Part shown: positions 12,101-25,012 of the stretch, one piece after another
Layout: each line of letters starts with the position of its first letter
Position numbering within the stretch: position 1 is the stretch's first letter
Origin: Dasyornis broadbenti
Taxonomy: Eukaryota; Chordata; Aves; Passeriformes; Dasyornithidae
Reading direction: 5' to 3'
Length of the DNA stretch: 64,000 nucleotides
Assembly: GCA_013397935.1 (NCBI GenBank)
Contig: VZRN01006399.1
Location: 852,315 to 916,314 of the forward strand
Program-made: the position numbers and the translations under genes
The notes under the pieces: model-generated
Databases searched by the model: none
Seen by the model: the letters and a program-made list of their open reading frames with translations, nothing else
Told to the model about the DNA's origin: nothing

Positions 12101-15100
12101 ATACACACATATAGTTGAAACATTTTACATGATAGCAAGACAAAAACTACCATGAGCAAACTGATTTCCCTTCACACAGTATGTTATGGGAAATTGCAGG
12201 AAAGACTTAGCAACGAGGAGTTATTTTCAAGTTACTTTTACATATTAAATCACTTTACTTCCATACATTTGTTTTCGATTTTAGGACACCATTATACATT
12301 TACAAGCAGAGTTGTACACAGTAAAAGAAAATTATATAGAAAGAGAATCTTTTATTACAGACTTTCACACTAAAGACTATTAAGACAATTCAGTTTCTCT
12401 ACCAGGTTCTGTTACACAGGAAAAAACACAGGTTTTGGCACTGTTTACACAGTTTCTAGCACTGACAGAAATCAAATAAAAAATGAGCATATCACCTGCT
12501 TTTGAGGTCAAGAAGTTTCCTCCACAGAAACTAAGTTTTCCACTAGGGCTTCCACCATATCCAAGGTCATATACTGTGTACTGAATAACCTCACAGTAAT
12601 TATTTCAACATTGATTGTGTTTTGGGAAAGGACAGATAACTGAGATGATGGGGAGGGGCTAGACGTGAAGCTAGAGTAGTTTTCCTGGTAACACAAGATC
12701 AGAACAAACAGTTTGCCTGTACAAATGGAGCAAGAAAGACAAAATAGAGACTAGAAAACAGAAACAGGTGAACTGACAAATCCAAAGAGCAAGAAAATGA
12801 ATGCAGTATCATGCGTAATGACATAAGGAAGCAAATCAGCAAAAAAACTACAGAAATTGAACCAGAAGCAAAATCCTTATGAAGTTGGGCACAGTCAGGA
12901 AGACAAAGGCCCAAAAAACCCAAGAGGGATTACATGTCATTTACTACTTGAACTAAGTCACAATGTTACAAGTCAATAAAGCACTTGGATGCTATAGTCT
13001 TTTCATTTGCAATGGTCTTTGAGGTCACTGTATCATCACGCATTTCATGCTGACTGCCACAGAGTACTCTTATTGTTTTTAGCCTAGAAAACACTATAGT
13101 TAAAAGCCTGAAGGCATAAAGAATCATAGAATCATTTAGGCTGGAAAACACCTTTAAGATAGCAGAGCCTGTGTCTCAAAATGTTGAACCATAATTTATA
13201 GGCTCAAATGCAGCTCTTTGAAGTATGTTATCACTCTGGACACATGCAAGACTGTGCTTTGAATTCTCACTTTAAAAATGTTCATCGTCTTTTCCAAACC
13301 ACTGCAGTCTAGGAACTACTTAGTAATCTAGAATCAAAAGTTGGAGCAATACTCTAAACCAGCACTGCAAGGTGCAGTAGAACAGAACCCTCCTCTTTAC
13401 TACACATGGAAATTTTGTCACATCCTTCTCATGTACCAATTCAGTTGTAGCTACCATGCAACCTACAGACCAGGAAAACATTATCATTCCCTGATTTTGC
13501 CATATGGTCTGATCCCACCCAAAGGACATGCCATGGTAAGATCTGATTTTAGCCTATAAGTGAAATGGTTTTAGATCACCCTTATTCCCGTGATTAATGC
13601 AATCCACCTTCCAAGAAATGGTAATGTTTCATTTAAATGGAAAGATTCTAATAGGCAGCACGGAGCCCACTGTATACTTGCGCATTTGTGTGAAGTATGC
13701 ACACTTCCACAGAGTGTACATACACAAACACAATTCTGGTTCCTTTGCATCTGCTATTCACTGTGCAGAAAGAATGATATATCTTCTCCTTGACTTTAAA
13801 TGCCATTGTAATACACCATTCTTTTAACAAATAAGAATGTCAACAAGTTAAATTACTTGTAGTTCAGTGTGATTAAGGAAGATAATTGCAAAGATGATGG
13901 TTGGTTTATTGAACCAAATGAGCATTCACTCCATTGGCTTTCATAACTAATGTAGGGAGCAGTTTCCTGGTCAGTTTAAGCTGATCTATGGCTGCAGCGA
14001 GCAAAGGCAGTCATGTCATTCCTCACCCTTGTGTTTTCACGGCTCTCACTGCAGCAACTAACAACTGCAAGGCAGCATGGTACCAGAATAATTTAATTTA
14101 CCACACAGTTCACATATGACAGTTCCTACAATATGAGGGAGGTGCAGAAATGCACTGTTGAGGATGATGCTGCTCTTTTGGCAACAGACCTGGGTATGAA
14201 CAACTTCAGCCAAGAGGGAAACAGCGAGAGCAGGGAAGAGTGGTATCAACAGGAGCAGACAAAATACTTTTTCACCTACCCACTCAGCAAAGCAGCGTTA
14301 AAAATGCTGCCTCTAACTCCAGTGTAAAACTCACATTCACAGACCTGAAGAAACAGGCACAATTTTCACATGCTGAAATGAGAAAAGAAAAAGAAAAAAA
14401 AGTCTCTTAAATACAGCCTCTCATAAAAACCAGGCAGCACTAAATGAAATTAAAAGCACAAAATACATACAATGGTCAAAAGTAGGAAAACCAAAAGCAA
14501 GAGTGCAATTACATGCAACAGTTAATTATTTCAAAAGAATTAAGAACTGTACCTCAAAACAGCAGCTGTAGGCATAATTTTAAGACATAACTAACTCTCA
14601 TCCTCATGTTTTGACACAAGATTATGTATAATCAGGATATCCTTTAAAAGAAAGTTGACAAACACACACTTGTGCTTATCACTTAATACAGAATTAGTTC
14701 AGCAGAAAACCTGACAAATACTCCCTGGTAGAACCCAACTTAACATCTTATCTCCCAGGATGGGGTACACAAAATAGATTAATTTTCTTGACTACAGACC
14801 AAATCAAATGAACAGCAATTTGACAACAGCTAGGAAAACTAGGAGATTGATTTATATTTTACTATTTTCATGTTTCTGATTATGACAGATGATTTCCACT
14901 TCTGATTATATCAGATAGTAATAGTAAACAAGTTTGGTAAGTGAACAGCAAACTCAAAAGGAGAAATAACTTCATTTCTACTAGGCTATACTAAGTATTT
15001 TCCACAAGCACATAACTCAAAGAGGGTCAAAAACAGGTATTTATGAAGCAACTATAGGAAAAAGTAAGCTCTGTAATTCTGTGTAGAATATAAATGAAAA

Positions 15101-17908
15101 AAGGCCTTCTGAGCCAGAAACCTATGGATAATAATATGGAAGTGGTTGATGACTCTATAAAAGCTTGAGCATCATCTTCCAGAATTCCAAAGTCTTGAAG
15201 ATTTAATCTGGTACCAGAATTTAACTTGAAAATATAAATACAACTGCTGTGCTTAGTGTTATTCCTGATTTTCACCTCTTACTAACCCACAAGAAGGCCA
15301 CTAACCTCAGTTATAAAAACCTACAGGTCTGTGTACATATCTTGTCTGCTTTTGATAGTCAATAAAAAATTACAGTTCACACCATTCTGGTGTCTTTGAA
15401 TTTTATCAGTTTAACTTGAGTCACATTTTCCTGCTAACACAAGAAGCTTAAATTAAAAGCCAATTTCTTTGCCATACAACTGAAATTCTCATAGCTTTCT
15501 ACAGAAATTTTATGATCCAAATAAAAATTATTTCTGTGTTCACTTTTACATATTCTTACCCTCTCTAAATATAAGTTTTGGATCTAAATTAGTCTCAGCA
15601 TTCCACAGAAATAAAATAATGCCTCTATTTAATTTCTGTATGAATACAGCAAGGAAGTGTAAATTTTCTTTTTTTTTTTAATTAAATGACCTTGAAAATA
15701 AGAAATAAGACAGTTTATGAAAATTTTGTTTTACTTTAAGTTTACTAGGGCAGTTTTAACCAACACCTATCTGAACAGCTTGCATTTTCAACTAACAGTT
15801 TGGAGATCACTAAATGAAATTCAATTCTCAGAGAGCATTTAGCATCTTCTAACAACAAAAGAACCTCCCCAAATTACCCCAAAACACAAGTCTTCCTGAT
15901 GTGTCACAGCATTTAGTATCTCAGAGCATACTAAACTTGCAGTTATCACCAACCACCTGTATCTTCACTGATACACATAAAAGGCTCTACTTCAGAAAAT
16001 TTCTTTAAAAACTATCAGTTGATTCACATTTAATATGCCTGTAACTTTTGTTTTACACTCTGAAAAAGAAGTTTATTAGGGAGGTTCTACTTTGCAATGT
16101 TAGATTTGCACAGTTTAAGAATTCCATGTATTTTACCTGTATCATTTCTACTCAAACCAGAAAGAATGTCAACATTATTTTTATTAGTATTTCAAGGCAG
16201 TACACCAACTGACACATGACTTTTTCCCTCCTTTGTCAACTGAAATAATAAAAAACTAATGAAAGTTTAAAAAAAATTCTTGGGAAAAGAGACTCATCAT
16301 ACTAGTTGTATGAAACCATAGGAATCATACGCCCACATTACAGAGCAATTCCACAACCTAAAAGAAAAAAATAACTGCATTATCAAAGAGAACAAAAGAA
16401 AAACAAATGACATGTTCCTCCAGAAGCACATTTGACAGACTAATAAAAAAAAAAAACCCTCACTCCACTGAGAACTTCATTAATTTTCTCCCAAAATGTT
16501 GCAAAATGCAGTTTTAAGGCAAATGTGAAAAAAATGTTGATCATAACAAAAGTAGTCATTATATTTTTTAAATTAAATTCGTCAAAAAGATACTTCTTAA
16601 GACTATTTGCTTTTTGATTAGTCAGCATTTACAAAAGAGTGTTCTTATCAACATATCTGTTATGAAAGCTTCTACTATAACAGTGTGAAAAGATGTCAGA
16701 AAGCTTTTTGAACCACAAGGAAAAAACAAAGCCTTCTTAACTTTTGTATCAGAATATCTAGACTGTAAATATAGCAAAGATTTTACATGTCATTGAGATA
16801 CAGGATGTAAGTTTAAGTTAGTGTGATATCTACATCTTTGCATGAGGTTGGAAGTGTTGACTTCAGTGACCATTTCCATTTTTACCTATGCATATTGTTG
16901 TGATGAAAAATATAAACATTAGGCATGGTTAGTTTCCTGGGACAGTTCAATTGCCCACCATGGCCAAGCTTCCCAGACGTTGGATTTTGAAATATCAATA
17001 GGTAAAGGAAAAACACCAGCAACCACATTTTCACTTAGAACATAGTGAGGGAAGTTGGCAGTACACATAATGAACTTGCGTTCATTACTTAGTTTCAAGT
17101 TGAGAAACTTTATCAAGACATATGAGAGATAGTCAGTATACATCACACTATCCCAGCAATGGGAGCACAATATTTCAGACTAGCTAAAAATATTTTTATC
17201 TTCTGAGAACGACATGCTGTAGAAACTTCAGCCGTGTAACAACCTGCTGCATAATTAAGGCTTTCAGTAAGGCCTATAAAAATGCATTTCATGAATAACC
17301 ATACTGATTATTGATTAACCCTACAGAACAGATGTCAATCAGTTCGCTTTCATATATGCACTTCCACCAGGCACCAGCGACAAGACAGCCAGCAGCAGCT
17401 CCACATTTTCTCTGCTACAGACAAGCACTCCCCAGATTTAGGGTACTAAACTTCAACTACCACGTGAAACCACAAATACCCAAAACCTCATCGCGACCCA
17501 CCGCTAAGAAAGCCGCGCGCCAAAGGGATTTTTTTAACAGGGGTAACTCTGTAATAAAGTTTAAAAACCGGACAAGCACAGGCCCTGAGCTGCGGCCGCC
17601 ACCTCCGCCCCGCGGAGGGACGAGAGCGCGCCCAGCCCGCGGAGCGGCGCTTCCCGGCGCATCCCCGCCCGCAGCCGGGAGCAGGGCGACGGCCCCCGCG
17701 CGGCGGAAAACCGGCCGCGGTCACGGCCGTGGGGAAAACGTGACTCCGGCCGCGTTGCGAAAAGAAAGAAGAGAGGGGGGAGAAAAAAAAAGGAAGAGAA
17801 AGAAAGCGAGAGCCGCACGCCCAAAGTACCACAAAGTTCCCCACGGCAGCGCCCAGCCCCTCAGCTCCAGGTCGGTGACGGTCGCCGGCTTCCTCCTTCC
17901 ACAAGTAC
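3173..17908 (-). other. Long 5' PTBP3 intron, mostly unique AT-rich sequence
   Basis: About 14.7 kb between the putative first-exon donor and the N-terminal exon. Apart from a CR1 scrap near 13.1 kb and an 83-codon open frame at 16.9-17.2 kb, nothing was recognised. I looked for the small second exon of vertebrate PTBP genes (MDG...VGxK) on the minus strand and did not find it, though a short diverged exon could be missed by eye. Confidence 0.55.
13119..13165 (-). mobile_element. CR1 LINE 3'-end fragment
   Basis: AGAATCATAGAATCATTT followed by a GGCTGGAAAACACCTTTAAGAT-like stretch is the reverse complement of a CR1 3' end, including the terminal ATTCTATG-type repeat. Only about 50 bp remain. 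Confidence 0.75.
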
Positions 17909-18305
17909 CTGGCGGAGCAGCCCTCGGGAATATCCCCACCCCAAGCCCTGCCCCTCCGAAACCCGGCCCCTCTCCGACACCCACCTTTCCCCTCGCTCTG
18001 CTCCCTCCGACAGGGGCGGAGGGGAACCTCACCCAGCCCCTCTCTCTCTCCACCCCCGCTGTTCCGAGGAAGGAGCCGGGATGTGCCGCTCTNNNNNNNN
18101 NNNNNNNNNNNNNNNNNNNNNNNNNNNNNNNNNNNNNNNNNNNNNNNNNNNNNNNNNNNNNNNNNNNNNCAGGCGCACCGAGGGCCCGAGCACCCCCTGC
18201 CGCCTCTCCCACCGCGGCGCCTGCGCAGTGCGGCGACCCCGCCGCTGTGGGGCGCGGGTGTGCCGTGCCATGGTCTCGCTCGCCCGACCCGATGCACGGG
18301 AAGAC
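17500..18305 (-). promoter_or_regulatory. PTBP3: CpG island, probable PTBP3 promoter and first exon
   Basis: A sharply GC-rich, CpG-dense block in otherwise AT-rich DNA, in the right place to start the minus-strand PTBP3 gene. It has an NRF1-like CTGCGCAGTGCGG near 18221 and no obvious TATA box. On the minus strand CGCCAG|GTACTTG gives a plausible splice donor with the last exon base at 17909, so a noncoding first exon could run from about 17909 into or beyond the assembly gap. No MDG-type first coding exon was recognised here. It may be in the gap, in the 14.7-kb intron, or lost. A bidirectional promoter is possible, but no plus-strand gene follows. Confidence 0.65.
18093..18169. other. Assembly gap (77 Ns)
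   Basis: A run of 77 N inside the CpG island, flanked by C/G-rich sequence. It lies where the PTBP3 first exon or transcription start is expected, so the missing bases matter for promoter annotation. Confidence 0.99.
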
Positions 18306-18309
18306 GGCA

Positions 18310-19025
18310 TCGATCACAGCATCACTTAGGGTGGAAAAGACTCCGAGATCATCGAGTCCAACCTGTGACCTAACATCACCTTGTCAACTAGACCAGGGCA
18401 CTACGTGACTGTTACGTCCAGTCTTTCGTGAAACAATTCCAGGGACGGTGACTCTACTACCTCCCTGGGCAGCCCATTCCAGCCCCTTCTGTGAAAATTT
18501 CCTCTTAATGTCCTCCCCTGGCACAGCTTGAGGCCGTTTCCTCTCGTCTGTCTCTAGTTGCATGGAAGAAGAGATCGACCCCAACCTAGCTACACCCTCT
18601 TTTCAGGGAGTTGAAGAGAACAATAAGGTCTCCCTTGAGCCTCCTTTTCTCCAGGCTAAACAACCCCAGCTCCCTCAGCCACTCCTCATCAGACTTGTGC
18701 TCTGAACCCTTCCTCAGCTCCGTTTTCCCTCTCTGGTTTCCGTCCAGCACCTCAGTGTTTTTCCTGCTCAGAACTGAAAGCAGGACTCGAGGTACGGCCT
18801 CACCAATGCCCAGTACAAGGGGGATGGTCACTGCCCTGGTCCTGCTTGGTCACACTATTGCTGGTACAGGCCAAGATGACAATGTCCTTCTTGCCCACCT
18901 GGGCATAGTGCTGCCTCACATTCAGTCATCTGTTGACCAGCACTCCCAGGTCTTTTTCTGCTGGGCAGCTTCCCATCCACTCCTCCCCCAGCCTGTAGTG
19001 CTGCAAAGTTCAGTGGGGCAGCCAT
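18310..19025 (-). mobile_element. CR1 LINE, 5'-truncated, minus strand
   Basis: Starts with a diverged CR1 terminal repeat (ATCACAGCATCACTTAGG), then ATCATCGAGTCCAACC, CTCCAGGCTAAACAACCCCA and GACCAGCACTCCCAGGTC, in the order expected for a reversed CR1 3' region. Roughly 0.7 kb of 3' UTR and distal ORF2 remains and no intact frame survives. It begins within about 10 bp of the CpG island edge. Confidence 0.92.
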
Positions 19026-20013
19026 AGGTCATGGGCCTTGCTATCCCTTGAGGACCACAGTATCCTCTGATCTGTGAGTCCTGCTGAGCACCCGGGCAGT
19101 CAGGATAGAGGGAGAAAGCTGGCCACTCACCTGGAGCCACCAGACCGGATTCAGGTGCCAGCCCCCTGGATGCTTGTCTGTGTGGCACAGCCTCAGCACT
19201 GGTTGTTGCGCTGTCAAAATGTGGACAGCCCCTGTCTGTGTTAGAGTTGGACATGTGGGTTTGTAAATTCACTGAGCCATATGTTAAGGAAACATCCCTA
19301 CCTGACCAGGAGCAACTCTGGCCATCACTCTTGCACCACCTGGGCTGGGAACAAGGCCCCTTCCCAGCTGCACCCCCCACACTCACACGGTCACACCAGA
19401 CTTCCTCACTGATTCAACACCAGATTTCCCATTTCAGAGTTCCAGATGTCCACATCCTGTAGGTTCAATAACTAAACAACAAAATAACAGCTTGAGCTGG
19501 TGCCTCCTAGATCTGTAGGTGGGACAGTAGGCAGATGCCTTGTCCCTGGCCTGGAAAGTAGGGCGGAGAGCTCCTGAGTGAAGCAGGGCAAGGTATGGTG
19601 ACACACACGTGGCTCTGTGCGGAGTCAAATGAGCTGCATGTGCATCCTGCTCCCTCTAAGTGGGGGTCCATGGGCAGGAGGTGCTGTGGAGTTACCAGAC
19701 AGAGACTTCTGCATTTCATGTAACTGCAAGGAATTGTCTTCCTCTGGTTATGTCCTGTGTAGGTTAGACTTTAAGGAGTTTCCTGAGCTACCTCCTTTTC
19801 TGGGCTATGTTGTTAAAGAAATGTGTAGCCTCAATCAAATGGATGACAGTAACACGACAATTCTTGACGTTTTCAGTGTCCTGTGAGCCTGATAGACTCC
19901 TAAGAACACAGGACTATCTAAAAGTTTGCTTTTCTGTTCCCCCACAAACTACAAAAACAAGACAAATCACCATGATCAAAGAAGTACTTTAGGGAGTAGT
20001 CATTTGAAAAAAC

Positions 20014-20076
20014 TTAATTTTAGTCATAACACAAGGCTCAGAAATTAATTTTAGACATAACAGCAGACTCAAAAAT
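20014..20076 (+). repeat. Imperfect 31-bp tandem duplication
   Basis: TTAATTTTAGTCATAACA at 20014 and TTAATTTTAGACATAACA at 20045, each followed by a similar GGCTCA/AGACTCA stretch. Two copies with a few differences. Confidence 0.7.
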
Positions 20077-23000
20077 GATTATATTTTAATCAGTTATTAT
20101 GAGGAAAGGGAGGTGAGAAAATACATGTATCTATTTCAGATATTCTAATATGAGAACATACATACACAGATATGAAAATATACTAATATTTTCAACATTT
20201 CTAATGTATTGGAATATGTTTTATCTATGTTAGTAATTGATTTTTTTATACATATATAAATCTAAAAATTAAGGATTTTTGAGTCCTTTGAAAGAACTTT
20301 TCTTTAGAGGTCAGTTTGTGAAAAATGACATACAGTTTCATCCCGTAGCACACATGTTCCTTGTTACAAGTTAAATATACAATGTAATTTAAAAATACTA
20401 TAAGTGTTCTCCTGTAATTGCTCTGTATACTGTAAAAATAGAAATAAGTGTGTTTTGCCAGTAATCTAGACTGTGCTGCCATTGAAGAATGCTTTTAAAT
20501 TAACTTTCAACTGCAATTCACAAAGCCAATAGAAAGTTTGATAGATTGTTATAATAGGAAAAGAAAATAAATCCTTTGTGATAGGGCCTGTGAGCTGGTT
20601 GCTAACACACACACAGAACAACAGAAAGGAAGAAAACTTTGATCATTCTCTTCCTGGGAGGCAAGGAGTGAAGGGGAGAGAGAGAGATAACAAAAATGTG
20701 AAGGAAAACACTTCTAGGAAGCAAACGTGGACTTTGGGAGTTATATTCCTGCTTTGTCTGTGACACTTTTAGTGGTTTTGGTTTTGTTTTTTTTTTCTTT
20801 TTCTTTTTTTAGATTTGAGGGGTTTGTTTGTTTGTGGTTTTGTTAGCTTGTTTTTAATTGGTCCACTTGCTTTATTAATTAATTTCTTTTCTGCTTGCTC
20901 CCTGAGGTTATATCTATTGCCTTTTCTCTTTTTTCCATTAATTTAAATTGTATTCTTTCTGATCTGTGTCAAATTCATGTTTCTTACAACTTTAGGGAAG
21001 TCTGTGGAGTTGTGCTGTCTACAAATTAGGTGTATGTGATTGTGTTGAATGGATGTGTTGTTTCCAGCTGTCTCTTTTATAAGTACATATAAACTGAATG
21101 ATGGTCTTGTTTGCTTTCAAGAGCTATATAGTGTAATTTAATTAAATAGAATTCATGCAAGAACAGAGATCTGTATGCACAGATCCAATTATAGCATCAG
21201 GGCCTGGGTGCACAATATTTTGTCTGCTCAGAATACAAATACGATTAGACAGATGCAATTAGTCAACCTGATTTATTTTAAACAAACTATGTTTATCTGT
21301 TTTCAGCAGCACAGTATTTCACTAAAAATTACTTGTCTTTGAGGTTATTCTGTTAAGTTTAAAGAAACTAACACCTACTGTATTTTTTTCATTCATATAT
21401 TATTGATATTGTTGTTGTCCATATTGCTAACATTTGCTTACACTATGGAAACAAAACAAAAAAAGTTACCCATTTTTCTATTCTGCAGTTGTAATTGTAA
21501 CTTCAATATTTTTGAGTGTTTATTACATAAATTAGTATTTGACAGCTAAAAGGTCTTCTAAGCTGCTCCCTATTCAATGAGGATCTATTATCCATTTTAT
21601 GTAGCTCCTATTTACTCAGAATAATTTGATACATTGTTGGTTTTCAGGTAATTCTCCTATTAAAACTCCAGTTCATTGTAACATGTTATGTTTATGTAAC
21701 CAGATACATTATGTTTCTGAGAATACTATGCAGTACCACTTCTCGTAGGACCACCTTTGTTTAGTTTCCTGGAAAAAAAAACCTAAGAGATTTCTTAGCA
21801 GCGTAGTCAGTGTCTAGGTCATTTAACTTTGCTCTAGCCTGACAACACAAGGCTTTCAACTAGAGACTGTAGCTCAAGAAATAACAGTCCTGATTAAACC
21901 TGGCAATTCACTGCAATTTTACCAGCTCCTCAGCTGTTCTGGTGCAACTAAATTGTAAGGTCGTTCCACAAACTGGATTTAAAAAGGTAACTTCCTCCAC
22001 GTTTTGGTTAGGATTAGTAAACCAGTGTAGCAAAACAGACATCTGGAGAGAGCAGCTGTAGACTTCCATGGTCCAACCCCTCACAGTGCAGTTTGCCATG
22101 CACTGTACAGGCTGGCAGCTCATGGTAGGGTATGGCTGCTCCACTAAACTGCTCATTGCACTGAGAGTCAGAAATACAAGCTGCATCTTTGACTTTAGTG
22201 ATCACTTCTGCTGAGAAACTAAAGCAGATACTTTCTCTGACCAAACCAGTTCCTTTAAGTGAACCACACAAAGTGACAATTAGATATTGTGATTTATCAT
22301 TCTGTATCTTCCACTAACAGGCTTGATGTATTGCAGAAAACTGGTGCAGAATCTTAGCAGAATTTTACTGGCAGCAAAGAAAAGGGAGAAATTGTTTTGC
22401 TAAGACTAAACGCTATATTTATCAAAAGTCTGAGTTTAATTCAGAGTGAAATCACTGTATGTCCATGGTTTAGCAGCAGATTTTTTTTTCTGAGAGATAA
22501 ACTCAGGAAATTTCTGTGCAGCAGGTAAGTGTGAGAATGTGTTACAATATGTGTGCTGTTGCTATAGTCATATATTAAGTTACCATTAAAAATTTAGCTA
22601 CACTGTTTCACTATAAAGTCTGTAATATCCTGATGCAGGGAAAATGTTTCTTTTACTTAGGACTCAGCTACCATTTGAGACTACGTTTTATGTCCTGATT
22701 TCAATGCAGAATCGTTCTAAGATCACAGAAGACCTAAAATAGCATTTATTGGCAAATGGCAACAAATTAATATATGTCTGTCTCATGGAATGTGCTAACT
22801 AAATTACCAGTGATGGAAAAAACATAGCTAACCTGTTAACTATAGCCCAACCAATTTAGTCCAGAGCTGCCAAGACCTTTGGATGCTTTAGAAGATGTCA
22901 AAAGATCAGGTGGGAACAATAAAAGGCTTTGGCAGAGTTTGGATTTCAAGAGACTTGAAATGGTGTAGGATATTTAGCAAAGGCAGACATTGAAAGATAT

Positions 23001-24901
23001 TATAATTGTGCCTGTTGATCTAAAATTTTAAATTGTTACCAGACTTTACAGTAAACACTGATGCAAAATCTGGCAAATTTGGGATGTAAAATTGTGAATA
23101 TATAGCCCCCACCCGCAGTGAGGTAAATACATTTCATTTTTAAAATAAATATTTGGCATTGGTCAGTCCAGAGGAAGCCCAGAATATCACCCCAAACCTT
23201 GTTTAAGCTCAAAGGTAGCCATTTGAATCACAGAGGAAAAGATCAGGAGACAAAAGACAGGCACAGAGCAAGAGGAGTACTTGTTGTTTCAACTCTCAGG
23301 ACAACCATTTTTCAGTGCTGATAAGGCAGTACCAAACACTTGCTATTGTTTCTGACCATTTTGAGACACTCTTTGTCCTTGAGGGGGGAAAAAAAAAAGG
23401 GAGAAAAATTTAATAGAAGTCTATGCAGTGAGTATGGCAGCACAGATCTAATTCTTAGTTGTTTTCATTGCCCTTCTCCCAGGATCCAATTGGTATGAAT
23501 CTTGGGTATGTGTATAATGCATTACTAATGAGGTGGCTCTTTTGAGTGTGCATCAAAAATTTTGGTATGTTCTCAGTCTAATTCATAATACATCCTTGTA
23601 GACTGTCAGGGAAAATTACACTTTGTTTCCCATTGCATTTTTATTATGCTGAATTATGTTACTCACTGCTACCATTTACAACCTTTTAGATGTTGCTGGA
23701 TGTGGCAGATGGGAGAAGCATTTAAGGACTGTTATTAAGTAGGGCTTCCAGAGGCAGAAGTTACTGTCCAATTTTTAAGGACAAATGGAATGCTTTTAGG
23801 AAGACAAGTCTCTTTCTATCATGGGAAGGTCAGGTGGCAGCAAGAAGAGGCTGTTTCCCAAAAGGTTTGAGGAGAGCAGCCGCAAGGCAGGCCAGGCTGT
23901 GACCTCAGAAACAGAGGGTTGTCCCCTGGCACCCCAGGGCAGATGAATCTAAACAATGATTCAGGCTTAGTAGGGGCAAGTGTGATGTAAATAAGCAGAG
24001 ACTGAAGGCCCAGGCATGAAGTCAAATGGAATCTCCAGTCAGAAGGTGTAGATGGAAGCTCTGGGAAAGGCTTGTCAGGGCAATCAAAGCCTATTTGTTA
24101 TCAAGGCTCCTGACAGGGATATACAGAGTGTAGGCTCTCCTGTTGACTCTGTGTATTTCAAAGGCAGGAAGAAGATGGGATATCAAGATGAAGAGAAGCC
24201 AGAAGAAAGGTTTTCATCTTCACTAGTGGTGAAGATCTGTTTGGAAAGAAAATAATGGTCAGAGCTTCCTTTGAGCAGGATGTCCATTGGAAAAGCAGAC
24301 ATTGCTTTTGGATGAAGAAATATTACTACTTTTTTGCCCCTGATGGGACACAGATAGCATCTTCTATTGAAAGAGATTCCGCCCCCAAGCCTTCTGGATA
24401 ACATCAAAACACTCTGTCTCATGTTTTTCTCACTCTATTTTTTTCCCCAGATGGAAGTGGCTTGATTACATGATTTGCTGTGTATTTTAACAGTACTTAC
24501 AGCTATGATGTAGCTAATATAGCTAATGAAAATATCTTCATGACGTAGTAATTTTGATAATGAAACTCTGAATGTTGGAGATCATTTGGTCTAGGGTTTC
24601 TTAGTTGACTTGATTGCTGATTGAAGAGAAATGTGTTTTTTTTTCTATCTTGCCTATTTTAGACATCTACTTTTCAACACACAGACTAATTTATTGTACT
24701 TACATCTTGACATTTTGTGACATAGATTTCTGGTACAGCTTCTCTTCTGTAAAACTCTCTTCTTGTAAAACTCTATAAGTTTATTCAATTTTTCTTCAAC
24801 TGAGGCTACTGCTGTGCCTAATAATGGAGAAATGATCACATCTTTTCCATAAAGAAGACTTTGTACTTCATTGTGTGAACAGCACCACATGAGTATAACA
24901 G

Positions 24902-25012
24902 GTTTGTTACCTCCTTCATGTGCCTTCCTGTTACAGCTTGACATAACACCTGTAATAAATTTGTTAGCACCTCCAGGTGCCTTTCTTTTACAGCTTGACA
25001 TAACAACACCCA
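24902..25012 (+). repeat. Imperfect 57-bp tandem duplication
   Basis: Two copies of a unit containing TTTGTTA..CACCTCC and TACAGCTTGACATAACA; the second motif recurs at offset 57 (24932 and 24989). The duplication creates a fortuitous minus-strand open frame with repeated SSCxRKA-like residues. Confidence 0.75.

Noticed and set aside
12508..12696. Possible extra PTBP3 exon on the minus strand (TLDMVEALVENLVSVEE)
   Set aside because: It does not match any PTBP segment I know and no splice sites in the needed phases were found.
17311..18408. 365-codon plus-strand open frame and several overlapping minus-strand frames at 17.5-18.3 kb
   Set aside because: They run through the Ns and owe their length to CpG-island composition (few stop codons). 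The sequence is low-complexity P/A/R-rich and the right end is CR1.
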